Below are positions 24,299 to 34,620 of a stretch of DNA of 64,000 nucleotides, in pieces. The first letter of the stretch is position 1. Every line of letters starts with the position of its first letter. The DNA is from Desulfopila sp. IMCC35006. Its GTDB lineage: Bacteria; Desulfobacterota; Desulfobulbia; Desulfobulbales; Desulfocapsaceae. The notes beneath the pieces were generated by a model. It did not search any database, had not been told where the DNA came from, and was given only the letters and a program-made list of their open reading frames with translations. The stretch is taken from assembly GCF_005116645.1 (NCBI RefSeq), contig NZ_SWCM01000011.1, positions 62,001 to 126,000 on the forward strand, given 5' to 3'. A program made the translations under genes and the position numbers.

Positions 24299-26842
24299 AT
24301 GACCCAAAAAAATACACGCACCGGTACCAGCCAAACCAATGACCGCAAGACCATAGAGAAACTCAAACGCGGCTTTGCCTATAAGCTCTTCTACCAGCTG
24401 GGTGTCTGGACGCAAAACGCATCGTTGAACGATTACTATCTGGCGGTCAGCCATACGGTGCGGGACCGGATGCAGCAGCTGTTTATCAACACGATGCGAG
24501 CATTTCAGCAAAAGGACAGCAAGATTGTCAGTTACCTGTCGGCCGAGTTTTTGATGGGCCCCCATCTGCATAATAATCTGGTCAACTTGGGCATGTATGA
24601 TCAGATAGCCCAAGCGGCGGCGGAATCCGGCCTTGACCTGCAGCAGATCATCGACCATGAGGAAGAACCCGGTTTGGGCAACGGAGGCCTGGGCAGGCTT
24701 GCGGCCTGCTATCTGGATTCATTGGCCAGCCTGCAGATTCCCGCTATTGGTTATGGTATCCGCTATGAGTTCGGAATGTTCGACCAGGAGTTTGACAACG
24801 GCTGGCAGAAGGAGCTGAGCGATCGCTGGTTGCAGCCGGGCAACCCCTGGGAGTTTAAAAAAGCGGATATGGCGGTGGAGGTCGGTTCCGGCGGGCACAC
24901 CGAACGGTACATGGACGACCACGGTAAATTACGGGTCCGCTGGGTTCCGGGAAAACTGGTTAAGGGTATCCCCTATGATACACCAATTCTCGGGTATCGG
25001 GTCAACACCGTCAACATGCTCAGACTTTGGAGTGCCGAGGCGCCAAAGAGTTTTGATTTTGCCGAGTTTAATGTCGGTGACTATTTAGGTGCGGTGCATG
25101 AAAAGATGCTGGCCGAGACCATTACCAAGGTTCTCTACCCCAACGACGAACAGTTCAAGGGCAAGGAGCTTCGCCTCTACCAGCAGTATTTTTTTGTCAG
25201 TTGTTCGATGCAGGATATGATCCGTATCCATCTGTTTCAGTTTGACAATCTGGACAATTTTTCCGACAAATTCGCTGTCCAACTCAACGATACCCACCCG
25301 GCTATTGCCGTCCCCGAGTTTATGCGGCTGTTGGTCGATGTCCACCACTATGACTGGGACCCTGCATGGGAGATAGTCACTCGCACCTTTGCCTATACCA
25401 ACCACACCCTGCTCCCCGAAGCCCTGGAGAAATGGCCGGTGGCGATGCTGGGCAGACTGCTGCCCCGACACTTGGAAATTATTTATGAAATCAACCGCCG
25501 ATTTCTCGATCTGGTCCGTCTCAAATATCCCGGCGACGTCGACGTGGTGCGGCGGATGTCGATGATCGATGAATCAGGAGAGCGCTATGTGCGCATGGCC
25601 AACCTCGCCTGTGTCGGCGGCCATGCAATCAACGGCGTCGCCCAACTGCACACCAGGCTGCTGAAAGAGCACACCCTGGCCGACTTTCACCGACTGTGGC
25701 CGGAAAAACTGATCAATATCACCAACGGGGTGACGCCGCGTCGCTGGATGGTGGTCAGCAATCCGCGCCTGACCGAACTCATCAGCTCGGCTATCGGGGA
25801 GGAATGGATTACCGATCTGAAAAAACTCCGAGCACTGGAGCCGCTGGTCGAGGATTCCTCGTTCTGCGAGAAATGGCAGCAGGTAAAGTTCGCCAACAAG
25901 CAGGATATCTGCACCAAGTTTGTCTGCGAACAGGGGCCGCGTTATAACCCTTACGCCCTGTTTGATGTCCAGGTCAAAAGGATCCATGAGTATAAACGGC
26001 AACATCTTAACCTGCTGCATATCATCACTTTGTACCACCGTATGAAGGCTAATCCCGAGCTCGATACTCCGCCTCGTCTTTTTATTTTCGGCGGGAAGGC
26101 TGCGCCGGGGTATTTTATAGCCAAGCTCATCATAAAGCTGATCAACTCCGTGGCCGAGGTGATCAACGGCGACCCGGACGTCAACAAGCGCCTGCAGGTC
26201 CTGTTCATCCCCAACTATAATGTGCAGATCGGTCACATGGTTTATCCGATGGCTGATTTGAGTGAACAGATTTCTCTTGCCGGCAAGGAGGCCTCGGGTA
26301 CGGGCAATATGAAGTTTGCCATGAATGGCGCCTTGACCATCGGCACCCTGGATGGTGCTAACGTGGAGATCAGAGAGGAGGTTGAGCCGGAAAATTTCTT
26401 TCTGTTCGGTATGAATGTGCAGGAAGCCCGCGCCCGACAAGTGGCTGGCTACGATCCGCAAACAATCTATAATCGGAACGAGGAACTGCAAGCCGCAATC
26501 AATCTCATCGCCACCGGACATTTCTCCCATGGCGATCGGGAACTGTTCGGGCCTCTGATCGACTCCCTGCTTTATCACGATCCATTTATGGTCCTTGCTG
26601 ATTACCAGGCTTATGTCGATTGTCAGCAGCAGGTGGGGGAGGTCTTCCAGGATCCGCCGCGATGGACCAGGATGGCTATTCTCAATGCCGCGCGAATGGG
26701 TAAATTTTCCTCGGATCGTTCCATTAGCGACTATTGCCGGAAAATCTGGCAGGTAAAACCCTTCCCGGTGGCGCTCAAGCTGCAGCGAGTGCCGGATGAG
26801 GGTATTAAATTCCCCAAACGTCAGGAAATTGTGCGCACCTGA
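24299..26842 (+). CDS. glgP: Glycogen/alpha-glucan phosphorylase
   Basis: An 847-residue enzyme of full family length. It cleaves alpha-1,4-glucan with phosphate to glucose-1-phosphate. Visible motifs: EEPGLGNGGLGRLAACYLDS near the N-terminus, TNGVTPRRW, VQVKRIHEYKRQHLN-like segment (near residue 565), and the pyridoxal-phosphate lysine region EASGTGNMKFAMNGALTIGT. The ATG at 24299 has TTGGAG before it; an upstream in-frame TTG at 24287 is unlikely. It is divergent to pfkB and followed by an SDR gene. Confidence 0.93.
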   Translation: MTQKNTRTGTSQTNDRKTIEKLKRGFAYKLFYQLGVWTQNASLNDYYLAVSHTVRDRMQQLFINTMRAFQQKDSKIVSYLSAEFLMGPHLHNNLVNLGMYDQIAQAAAESGLDLQQIIDHEEEPGLGNGGLGRLAACYLDSLASLQIPAIGYGIRYEFGMFDQEFDNGWQKELSDRWLQPGNPWEFKKADMAVEVGSGGHTERYMDDHGKLRVRWVPGKLVKGIPYDTPILGYRVNTVNMLRLWSAEAPKSFDFAEFNVGDYLGAVHEKMLAETITKVLYPNDEQFKGKELRLYQQYFFVSCSMQDMIRIHLFQFDNLDNFSDKFAVQLNDTHPAIAVPEFMRLLVDVHHYDWDPAWEIVTRTFAYTNHTLLPEALEKWPVAMLGRLLPRHLEIIYEINRRFLDLVRLKYPGDVDVVRRMSMIDESGERYVRMANLACVGGHAINGVAQLHTRLLKEHTLADFHRLWPEKLINITNGVTPRRWMVVSNPRLTELISSAIGEEWITDLKKLRALEPLVEDSSFCEKWQQVKFANKQDICTKFVCEQGPRYNPYALFDVQVKRIHEYKRQHLNLLHIITLYHRMKANPELDTPPRLFIFGGKAAPGYFIAKLIIKLINSVAEVINGDPDVNKRLQVLFIPNYNVQIGHMVYPMADLSEQISLAGKEASGTGNMKFAMNGALTIGTLDGANVEIREEVEPENFFLFGMNVQEARARQVAGYDPQTIYNRNEELQAAINLIATGHFSHGDRELFGPLIDSLLYHDPFMVLADYQAYVDCQQQVGEVFQDPPRWTRMAILNAARMGKFSSDRSISDYCRKIWQVKPFPVALKLQRVPDEGIKFPKRQEIVRT

Positions 26843-26882
26843 TTGTATTTTTGGGATGCTAATATTAAATACAGGAGGTCTT

Positions 26883-27638
26883 ATGTTTGATTTAACAGGT
26901 CAGGTTGCATTGGTGACGGGTGGTGCTAAAGGAATTGGTAAAGGCATTGTGCAAACACTTTGTAAAGCCGGCGCACGAGTTATTATTGCCGATATAGATC
27001 AACAACAGGGGAAAGCTACGGCAAAGGAGTTTGACTGTTCTTTTAAAGCCTTGGATGTCACCTCCCAGGAGGCATGTCGGGAGGTGGTTGCTGCGGTGAT
27101 TAAAGATTTCACCAAGCTGGATATCTTATGTTCCAATACCGGTATATTTCCGCAGGCAAACTTGGCGGAAATGACCGAAACCCAGTGGGATCAAACTCAT
27201 AACGTCAACCTGAAAGGTACTTTCTTTGTTGTCCAGGCTGCCATGGCGGCCATGTGTAAAAACGGCTACGGACGCATTGTCATTACATCTTCCATTACCG
27301 GCGCAATTACCGGTTATCCGGGCTGGAGCCATTATGGAGCAAGTAAGGCAGGCCAGTTAGGCTTTATGCGCAGTGCTGCATTGGAATGTGCACGTGAAGG
27401 TATAACTGTAAACGCAGTGATGCCCGGCAATATTTTAACGGAGGGCTTGGCAGCACAGGGTGAAGCTTATCTCGAGGAAATGAAGCGCAGTATCCCGACT
27501 CACAGCTTAGGTAAACCCGAAGATGTTGGCCACGCGGTCTGTTTCCTGGCATCAAAAGAAGCCGGTTTTATCACCGGTCAAACTATAATTATTGATGGGG
27601 GACAGGTTCTGCCCGAATCGCCTGAAGCGCTGCTCTAG
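26883..27638 (+). CDS. Short-chain dehydrogenase/reductase (FabG-like)
   Basis: A 251-residue classical SDR. The cofactor motif is TGGAKGIGKG, with an acidic ADID after strand 2 that favours NAD(H). The NNAG equivalent is changed to SNTG, the catalytic Ser is in ITSSITGAITG, and the Tyr-Lys pair is YGASKAG. The end IDGGQVLPES is typical of FabG-like enzymes. Substrate is not evident. The ATG at 26883 follows AGGAGG, 40 bases after glgP, so it may be co-transcribed with it. Confidence 0.85.
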   Translation: MFDLTGQVALVTGGAKGIGKGIVQTLCKAGARVIIADIDQQQGKATAKEFDCSFKALDVTSQEACREVVAAVIKDFTKLDILCSNTGIFPQANLAEMTETQWDQTHNVNLKGTFFVVQAAMAAMCKNGYGRIVITSSITGAITGYPGWSHYGASKAGQLGFMRSAALECAREGITVNAVMPGNILTEGLAAQGEAYLEEMKRSIPTHSLGKPEDVGHAVCFLASKEAGFITGQTIIIDGGQVLPESPEALL

Positions 27639-27745
27639 GTTGCGCTTAGATTTGCTACTCCCCGTAAAAGACATCTTTATCCGCCAGGTTTATGGGATCA
27701 ATGCTCCAACAAAGGGAAGACAATAAAACATTGTAGGGACAGACT

Positions 27746-28720
27746 ATGAAACGATTCAAAAATATTCTCTATGTTAACGACGCAACCGACGATCAGGCTT
27801 GGGCTATTGCGCGTGCAGTCTCTCTGGCGGAAAACAAGCAGGCCGACCTGACGGTCGTGGACGTGATCCCCTCCGAGGTTATCACGGCAGGCATCGGATT
27901 CCCACCCGGAGGACCTATCTCCACTGAATTGAGAGCGGCTGTGGTGGCCGATCACCAAAAAGGGCTGGAGGCCTTGGTAAAACCTTACCAACAGAACCTG
28001 AGCATCCGGCTGGAAGTGCTGGTGGGCAACACCTTTCTGGAAGTGATTCGTGCCGTGTTGAGGAACGCCTACGATCTGGTTATCAAACCCGCCGAAAACC
28101 CGAACTGGCTGGAAAGACTGTTCGGCAATCACGACATGAATTTGCTGCGCCAATGTCCCTGCCCGGTCTGGCTCATGAAACCAGGCGAAAAGTCGAGCTA
28201 CAACAACATCCTGGCGGCTGTCGATTTTGATCCGACGAACCCTTTAGGCTCGGATCTCGACCTCAACCGTGAGATCCTTGAACTGGCCGGCTTGCTTGCG
28301 TTGTCCAACGCTGCTTCCCTACACCTTGCCCATGCCTGGGAAGCCTTTGTCGAAGCACCCCCTCTGTTGAAGGGCGCCATTTCGTTAATGGAAGCTCCCT
28401 ACTATGTTGAAAAAACGCGTGCGCTCCATAGGAAGGGACTATACATGCTGGGCGGGGAGATGCGTAAATGGATAGGTGTCGATACCTATGATTACCTCTC
28501 TCCCAGCTTACACCTGACCAAAGGCCCGGCCAAAAAGGTGATCCCACGGTTGGCGACGGAGTTACAGGCGGATCTGGTCGTCATGGGGACGATTGCCCGC
28601 ACGGGCATATCGGGCCTAATCATCGGTAATACTGCCGAGACTATTCTCGATCAGCTATCGTGTTCGGTACTTGCTATAAAGCCTCCTGGTTTCAAAACCC
28701 CGGTAAGGCTCGCTGAATGA
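27746..28720 (+). CDS. Tandem universal stress protein
   Basis: A 324-residue protein with two UspA domains (about 1-150 and 155-318). The first begins FKNILYVNDATDDQAW. The second ends with the ATP-binding motif GTIARTGISGLIIGNTAETI followed by SVLAIKPPGF. The first domain lacks a complete G-2x-G-9x-G motif. Tandem Usps commonly respond to anaerobic or energy stress. It sits directly before the acyl-CoA synthetase gene, and a broken relative is at 16519-17069. Confidence 0.88.
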   Translation: MKRFKNILYVNDATDDQAWAIARAVSLAENKQADLTVVDVIPSEVITAGIGFPPGGPISTELRAAVVADHQKGLEALVKPYQQNLSIRLEVLVGNTFLEVIRAVLRNAYDLVIKPAENPNWLERLFGNHDMNLLRQCPCPVWLMKPGEKSSYNNILAAVDFDPTNPLGSDLDLNREILELAGLLALSNAASLHLAHAWEAFVEAPPLLKGAISLMEAPYYVEKTRALHRKGLYMLGGEMRKWIGVDTYDYLSPSLHLTKGPAKKVIPRLATELQADLVVMGTIARTGISGLIIGNTAETILDQLSCSVLAIKPPGFKTPVRLAE

Positions 28721-28761
28721 TGTAGACGGAAATAATTCAACCTGTATGGAGGAGCATTGTC

Positions 28762-31452
28762 ATGAGTCAATACAACCTGGAGCGTATCTTCAAGCCCCAC
28801 CGGGTGGCGGTAGTCGGCGCAAGTGAAAAAACCGGCAGCATCGGTAACGCGCTGATGAAGAATCTCATTGAGGGCGGATTCTCCCAGACCTTGCTGCCCG
28901 TCAACCCAAAATACCAAGCCGTACACGGATTGGCCGCGGTGAAATCTATTGGCGATCTGTCACCGGGAGTGGACTTGGCGATCATTGCCACGCCCATCCA
29001 TACGGTCCCCGATATTGTAAAGGAATGTGTTAAAAACAAAATCGCCGGCGCCATCGTCATCTCGGCCGGTGGCAAGGAGGTCGGCGAAGCGGGCAGGGAA
29101 GTCGAAGAACAGATCCGCGCAACAGCCTATGCCGGAGGGCTTCGCATCGTGGGCCCCAATTGCCTGGGGATCATCCGGCCCGGCGGCAAGCTCAATGCCA
29201 GCTTTGCCGCCGGGATGCCGGATGCCGGAGATCTGGCCTTTGTCTCCCAGAGCGGGGCCATCTGCACAGCCATTTTGGATCTGGCATTTAAGGAGCATAT
29301 CGGGTTTAGTCATTTTGTCAGTATCGGCTCCATGCTGGATGTGGATTTCGGTGATCTCATCGATTATCTAGGCAATGATCCGTCGGCTAAAAGCATTCTG
29401 CTTTATGTCGAAAGCCTGACGAATTTCCGCAAGTTCATGAGCGCGGCCCGCTCGGTGTCCCGAATCAAACCCATTATCGTCCTCAAGGCTGGTCGAAGCG
29501 AGGCGGGCGCCGAGGCCGCCGCTTCCCACACCGGAGCCATGGCCGGGGAGGATGCCGTGTATGATGCCGCCTTCAAGCGCGCCGGCATTGTGCGCGTGGA
29601 CACGATCCAGGATCTTTTCGACTGCGCCGAGCTGATGGCCAAGCAACCCCGGCCCCGCGGCCCGCGCCTGGCCATCGTCACCAATGGAGGCGGCCCCGGG
29701 GTGATGGCCACGGATGCCATGGCCCGCGCTGACCTTGCGCCGGCACCCCTTGACCCTGTGACCCTGCAACGGCTCGATGCTTTTCTGCCGCCCTTCTGGA
29801 GCCGCAGCAATCCCATCGATATCCTCGGAGATGCCTCCCCGGAACGTTTTCGGCAAACGCTGGAGGTCTGTTGCGACGCAAAGGATTCGGACGGCGTTTG
29901 TGTTATTCTTACGCCCCAGGCCCTCACAGATCCTGTGTTGGTGGCTGAAGCCTTGATAGACATAATGAAGGGTCGCCGCTATCCTGTATTTGCCTGCTGG
30001 ATGGGCGGAAAAAGCATCGAAGCCGCTGTGACAATTCTTAATAAGGCGGGCATCCCCACCTATGATACCCCGGAACGGGCAATCCAGGCGTTTTTGTACA
30101 TGGTTGAATATGCCCGCAACATGGAAGATGTTCTGGAAATCCCCCCCAAACTGACCCGTGAGATCTCTGTTGATTCTGAAAAAGCCGGACAATTGCTGGC
30201 CCGTGCGTCCGCAAAGCAGTTCATCCCCGAAGCTGACGCCCGCAATGTGCTTTCGGCCTACGGTCTCCCCGTGATTCGGACGGAAACGGCGGCAACCGAA
30301 GACGATGCGAGCCGCCTGGCACGGGAGATGGGGTATCCCCTCGTTATGAAACTTCTCTCCCCGGATATTTCACATAAAACCGAGGCCGGTGGTATCCGCC
30401 TGGATCTGCGCTCGGATGAAGATGTTCGGGAGGCCTTTACCGGAATCGTTGAGTCCGCCCGCCGCTACCAAGCCGATGCACGAATTGAGGGCGTCACCCT
30501 GCAGCCGCTTTTTGCCAATCCGGATTATGAAATTCTGCTGGGTGCCAAACGGGATGTTCATTTCGGGCCGGTCATACTTTTCGGCATGGGTGGTATCTTT
30601 ACGGAAGTCCTCAAAGACCGGGCATTGGGGCTCCCCCCTCTGAACCGGCTGCTGGCCCGGCACATGATGCAACAGACCCGGGCCTGGACCCTGCTGCAAG
30701 GGTACCGGAACCGCCCCCCGGCGGATATGGAACAGCTCGAGGAGATGATCGTCCGGCTTTCCCAACTGCTGATTGATTTTCCGCAGATAGCAGAATTGGA
30801 CATGAACCCCGTTATGATTAAAGACGGCAAGGCTGTGGCCGTGGATGCCCGCATTCTCGTCTCAGAACCTGAGCGCCCTTACCTGCACCTGGTGATCAGC
30901 CCGTATCCGGCAGAAGATGAAAGCCACCTGGTCACCGAAGAGGGAACCCGGGTATTGGTCCGTCCTGTCCGGCCGGAGGATGCTCCCCTTTTTCGTAAAT
31001 TTTCCGAGGTGTTGTCGCCGGAGAGCATCTATTACCGCTTCTTTAGCCATGTCAAGGAATTGAGCCCCCAAATGCTGGCCCGATTCACCCAGATCGATTA
31101 CGACCGGGAAATCGCACTGGTGGCTTTGGCTGATGATTCCGAAGGTGAACAGATGCTGGGCGTGGCCAGGATCATTGGGGATCCGGATGGCAAGGAGGGG
31201 GAGTTCGCCGTTATGGTCGGCGATCCCTGGCATGGCAAGGGGATTGGTTCAAATTTGCTGGAAAAATGTCTGGTGATCGCCAAAAAGCGAGGGTTTCAAA
31301 GGGTGCACGGTATTGTTTTGCGTGAAAATAAAAGCATGCGCGTGCTCGGGAAAAAACTGGGCTTTCAGGTGAAAGCAGGCGATGATGCCGGAGAATTCGA
31401 ACTGGTGATCTCCTTGGCGTCTTTCTCCGAGGATCGTGCCGATTTTCGGTAA
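28762..31452 (+). CDS. ADP-forming acyl-CoA synthetase fused to GNAT acetyltransferase
   Basis: An 896-residue fusion. Residues 1-~460 form the CoA-binding and ligase part (VAVVGASEKTGSIGNALMKN; the phospho-His region AAASHTGAMAGED). Residues ~480-700 form an ATP-grasp domain (KLLSPDISHKTEAGGIRLDL). From ~725 on comes a GNAT domain with the acetyl-CoA motif MVGDPWHGKGIGSNLL. Such fusions are either acetate-CoA ligases that make ATP from acetyl-CoA or Pat-type protein lysine acetyltransferases. The phospho-His motif is intact, so ligase activity is possible. The ATG follows TGGAGGAG. Confidence 0.88.
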   Translation: MSQYNLERIFKPHRVAVVGASEKTGSIGNALMKNLIEGGFSQTLLPVNPKYQAVHGLAAVKSIGDLSPGVDLAIIATPIHTVPDIVKECVKNKIAGAIVISAGGKEVGEAGREVEEQIRATAYAGGLRIVGPNCLGIIRPGGKLNASFAAGMPDAGDLAFVSQSGAICTAILDLAFKEHIGFSHFVSIGSMLDVDFGDLIDYLGNDPSAKSILLYVESLTNFRKFMSAARSVSRIKPIIVLKAGRSEAGAEAAASHTGAMAGEDAVYDAAFKRAGIVRVDTIQDLFDCAELMAKQPRPRGPRLAIVTNGGGPGVMATDAMARADLAPAPLDPVTLQRLDAFLPPFWSRSNPIDILGDASPERFRQTLEVCCDAKDSDGVCVILTPQALTDPVLVAEALIDIMKGRRYPVFACWMGGKSIEAAVTILNKAGIPTYDTPERAIQAFLYMVEYARNMEDVLEIPPKLTREISVDSEKAGQLLARASAKQFIPEADARNVLSAYGLPVIRTETAATEDDASRLAREMGYPLVMKLLSPDISHKTEAGGIRLDLRSDEDVREAFTGIVESARRYQADARIEGVTLQPLFANPDYEILLGAKRDVHFGPVILFGMGGIFTEVLKDRALGLPPLNRLLARHMMQQTRAWTLLQGYRNRPPADMEQLEEMIVRLSQLLIDFPQIAELDMNPVMIKDGKAVAVDARILVSEPERPYLHLVISPYPAEDESHLVTEEGTRVLVRPVRPEDAPLFRKFSEVLSPESIYYRFFSHVKELSPQMLARFTQIDYDREIALVALADDSEGEQMLGVARIIGDPDGKEGEFAVMVGDPWHGKGIGSNLLEKCLVIAKKRGFQRVHGIVLRENKSMRVLGKKLGFQVKAGDDAGEFELVISLASFSEDRADFR

Positions 31453-31760
31453 TGAAGACAAACAATGAGTCGTCAATATATTCTTAAAAAGGAAAGAAAT
31501 GAGATACATGCCGACAGAATAATCATACATCACGGTTTACAACTCTCAACCGATTCGGTTAAATCGGTTGAGAATCGCGTTTTAGGTTTTTACGACACAA
31601 TCAATTTTACAAATGGAATAAAAAGCAAGGGATATCTTTAAAACCTGTCGACGAGTAATTTGTGTGAGAAAATCCGATGAAGGATTGCGCCCACAAATGT
31701 TTAATTACACCCAAAGTATAATAAGATAGCCTCTTCATTAGTAAAGGAGATACAGCACAT
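31453..31760. other. Intergenic region upstream of ftsH
   Basis: 308 bases without a gene. It contains the inverted repeat at 31544-31573 and the ribosome site AAGGAG for ftsH; otherwise AT-rich. Confidence 0.5.
31544..31573. promoter_or_regulatory. Perfect 12-bp inverted repeat between acyl-CoA synthetase gene and ftsH
   Basis: Arms TCTCAACCGATT and AATCGGTTGAGA around a 6-base loop, with a third ACCGA/CGGTT half-site inside. The sequence behind it (GCGTTTTAGGTTTTT) is T-rich, so it may be the terminator of the synthetase gene; the extra half-site also allows an operator. Confidence 0.55.
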
Positions 31761-33590
31761 ATGGATACCAAACAAAAGTTCAACTCCACCTATGCAATTA
31801 TTGCCATCTTCGGCATCCTCTTGCTCCATCAATTATGGACTCAGCAAGGGAGTGTAGCGGTGGTGCCATACAGCGACCTAGAACAGCAGCTTAAGCAGGG
31901 CAAAGTAGCTGCGCTTACAATCCGTGAACAACAAATTTTTGGGGAATTAACTATCCCGGATGAAAAGGGTAAAACGCTTATTGTGGCCAACCGCGTTGAT
32001 CCCAGACTCGCAGAGTCTCTGTCTAAATATAATGTACCCTATACCCAGGTGCACGAATCAAAATTCTTTTCCACTCTGCTCTCCTGGGTTGTTCCTGTCC
32101 TGATATTTTTTGGTATATGGTTTTTCGTTTTTCGTAAATTTATCGAAAAACAGGGTGCAGGGGGTGGATTTATGGCTATCGGCAAATCTAAGGCCAAAGT
32201 ATACATGGAGACCGAGACCGGAGTCAGTTTTGATGATGTTGCAGGAGTAGATGAGAGCAAGGATGAGCTGATCGAGATCGTTGACTTTTTAAAGTCTCCG
32301 AAAGAATACTCGAAATTAGGAGCACGTATGCCAAAAGGCGTACTCCTTCTCGGTCCACCCGGAACAGGAAAAACACTGTTGGCCAGGGCCGTTGCAGGTG
32401 AAGCGGGGGTACCGTTCTTCTCTATCAGTGGTTCTGAGTTTGTGGAAATGTTTGTTGGCGTCGGCGCAGCAAGGGTTCGCGATCTGTTTGAGCAGGCGAG
32501 TAAATCGGCTCCGGCAATAATATTCATTGATGAGCTTGACGCACTGGGTCGTGCCCGTGGCAGTGGACAGTTTGGAGGCAATGATGAGCGGGAACAGACG
32601 TTGAACCAGCTTCTCGTCGAAATGGATGGTTTTGATCAGGGTGGAGGACTCATTCTGTTAGCGGCCACCAACAGGCCTGAAATCCTTGATCCGGCCCTCC
32701 TCAGAGCAGGCCGGTTTGACCGCCAGGTTCTGGTCGATCGTCCCGATAAAGTTGGAAGGGTGGCCATCCTCCAGGTCCACATGAAAAAGATTACCATTGA
32801 TAACGATCTTGAGGTAGAAAAAATCGCCGACCTTACAACGGGGTTTTCCGGTGCGGATCTCGCCAATCTCATCAATGAAGCGGCGCTCCTGGCGACAAGG
32901 AGAAAGGCAAAAAGTGTCAATATGGAGGATTTCGTTCAGGCGATCGAACGGATTGTTGCCGGCCTTGAAAAGCGTAACCGACTCCTTAATCCTAAAGAAC
33001 GTGAGATTGTTGCCTATCACGAGATGGGCCATGTTATTGTCGCCCTGGCACTGCCCGGCACTGATCCGGTGCAGAAGGTTTCTATTATCCCCAGGGGAAT
33101 AGGCGCGCTTGGTTACACTTTACAGCGACCGACAGAAGATCGATTCCTGATGACAAAAGAGGAACTTGAACGGAAGATTGCCGTATTGCTTGGCGGTCGG
33201 GTTGCGGAGAAATTGTTTTTTGATCACCTTTCCACTGGTGCTTCGGACGATCTGGCGCGCATAACTGATATTGCCCGCAGTATGGTAACGCGCTATGGGA
33301 TGGATGAAAGCATCGGTCACATTGTCCATGAGGAGAACAAGCCTAACTATCTGAGCCAGAACTTTTCCGGCCGGGCCGGGGGATCTTCAATGAGTGATAA
33401 AACAGCTGAACAGATCGATTCGGCAATAAAGTCGATAGTAGATAAGATTTTCAGTCAGACGCATAATATTCTGGAACAAAACAGGGAATTGATCGACATC
33501 TGTGCCAAGGAGCTGCTCAAGAAAGAAACTCTAACTGAACATCAATTACTTGAATTGACAAAGAATATGCACCGGTTTGAAAACGATTAG
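31761..33590 (+). CDS. ftsH: ATP-dependent zinc metalloprotease FtsH
   Basis: A 609-residue membrane AAA+ protease of normal length. It has two N-terminal membrane segments (~15-32 and ~105-125) with a small periplasmic domain between them. The AAA module has Walker A GPPGTGKT, Walker [12 protein letters not shown] and the second region of homology [20 protein letters not shown]. The zinc site is HEMGH, changed from the usual HExGH only at the free position. It degrades unassembled or damaged membrane proteins. Its place at the end of a stress-type cluster suggests an accessory copy, which cannot be settled from the window. Confidence 0.93.
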   Translation: MDTKQKFNSTYAIIAIFGILLLHQLWTQQGSVAVVPYSDLEQQLKQGKVAALTIREQQIFGELTIPDEKGKTLIVANRVDPRLAESLSKYNVPYTQVHESKFFSTLLSWVVPVLIFFGIWFFVFRKFIEKQGAGGGFMAIGKSKAKVYMETETGVSFDDVAGVDESKDELIEIVDFLKSPKEYSKLGARMPKGVLLLGPPGTGKTLLARAVAGEAGVPFFSISGSEFVEMFVGVGAARVRDLFEQASKSAPAIIFIDELDALGRARGSGQFGGNDEREQTLNQLLVEMDGFDQGGGLILLAATNRPEILDPALLRAGRFDRQVLVDRPDKVGRVAILQVHMKKITIDNDLEVEKIADLTTGFSGADLANLINEAALLATRRKAKSVNMEDFVQAIERIVAGLEKRNRLLNPKEREIVAYHEMGHVIVALALPGTDPVQKVSIIPRGIGALGYTLQRPTEDRFLMTKEELERKIAVLLGGRVAEKLFFDHLSTGASDDLARITDIARSMVTRYGMDESIGHIVHEENKPNYLSQNFSGRAGGSSMSDKTAEQIDSAIKSIVDKIFSQTHNILEQNRELIDICAKELLKKETLTEHQLLELTKNMHRFEND

Positions 33591-33649
33591 GCTATACTTA
33601 ATCTAAGCAAAACACAGTGCTGCACCATTACGCATGTCCTACAGAAGTC

Positions 33650-33846
33650 CATGCGTAATATATACATATCATCCCATACTCGTTCCAGCTCTTCAATGCC
33701 TACACCGGGCAGGGCGGAGCCCGGGCGATACCCGTGGAAACGCTGGTGATAGTGTCCACTTTGTGTACAGTCAAATGTGGGGTAAAGGGTTTGCACCCCT
33801 GGCGCAGCCCGTCGAGCACGCGGTCAAAAGCACGATGCAGGGAGTC
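33650..33846 (-). pseudogene. N-ATPase alpha subunit N-terminal remnant
   Basis: Minus-strand translation gives SLHRAFDRVLDGLRQGCK, TPHLTVHKVDTITSVSTGIAR and, after a frameshift, LPGVGIEELERVW. This is the characteristic start of the alpha subunit of Na+-type N-ATPases. No ATG is left, the frame breaks after ~45 codons, and the catalytic domain is gone. It lies directly behind the b-subunit remnant, as in intact N-ATPase operons. Confidence 0.7.
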
Positions 33847-34620
33847 AGACGGGATTGTGATTTGGCCTCCTTACTCCCTGCTGTTTTGGTTTCGAACTTG
33901 GAGGAAGTTGCAACTTCGTGTTTTCTTGCGGTGTTGACGATTCTTTGAGCAGTTCATCGATGATCTCTTGCAGAGAGAGAAGGTAATGATTGATGCTCCA
34001 GGCGATCTTTCGGCCGTTTATGGTGAGTTCTATACCGCTGATCACTTCCGACGCCTTGGCAAAATGAACCTGGATTTCATCGACGAAGGTCTCCTTGAGC
34101 GCCGTGCGTATCTTGACCTGTGGTTCAGAAGACAAGGAAAACACGCTACGCACGAGCGCTGGGCCGGAGGATGTTTTCAGCGCTGCGGCAAAGTCTTCCT
34201 TCGTCTGCCTGTCCAGTTCTCGCACGCGGCGGCTGAACATCGCACTCATCTGTTCTTCGAAAGTCGTCCCGGCGAGATCTCCAAGCGTTTTTCGGGCGAT
34301 CGCAAAAACTTCCCCCGGGTTCGGCGGGTGATTTCCTCACTTAAGCTCTGTAGTTGGCTTAACAGCGCTTCTTGTTGTTTGGCGCGTAGCTCGTCTGCGG
34401 CTTGCCGCGCTGCATCGAAGAGACGTCGGCGTTCTGTTTAGGCCTTGTTCTCTGCTCTTTGCATAAGTTCGTCGCACTGCCCACCAAAGGTATCTTTTTT
34501 TTGCCGGAGCGTTCGCCGTTCATCTTCGGCCGCGGTTCTTTGCTTCTCGGCCTCTTCTAGTTGCTTGGCGATAAGCTGTTCAAGCGCGTCGATGGCATCC
34601 AGGATGGGTTTGTAAAGAAA
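33845..34620 (-). pseudogene. N-ATPase b (b/delta-like) subunit, broken
   Basis: The minus strand reads FLYKPILDAIDALEQLIAKQ, the membrane-proximal part of F-type ATPase subunit b, but without its N-terminal membrane anchor. An in-frame stop follows at 34438-34440, then RRRLFDAARQAADELRAKQQ in the same frame. A one-base frameshift near 34320 leads to EVFAIARKTLGDLAGTTFEE and the C-terminal part VISGIELTINGRKIAWSI. With one nonsense and one frameshift mutation plus loss of the N-terminus it cannot be functional. Confidence 0.75.
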
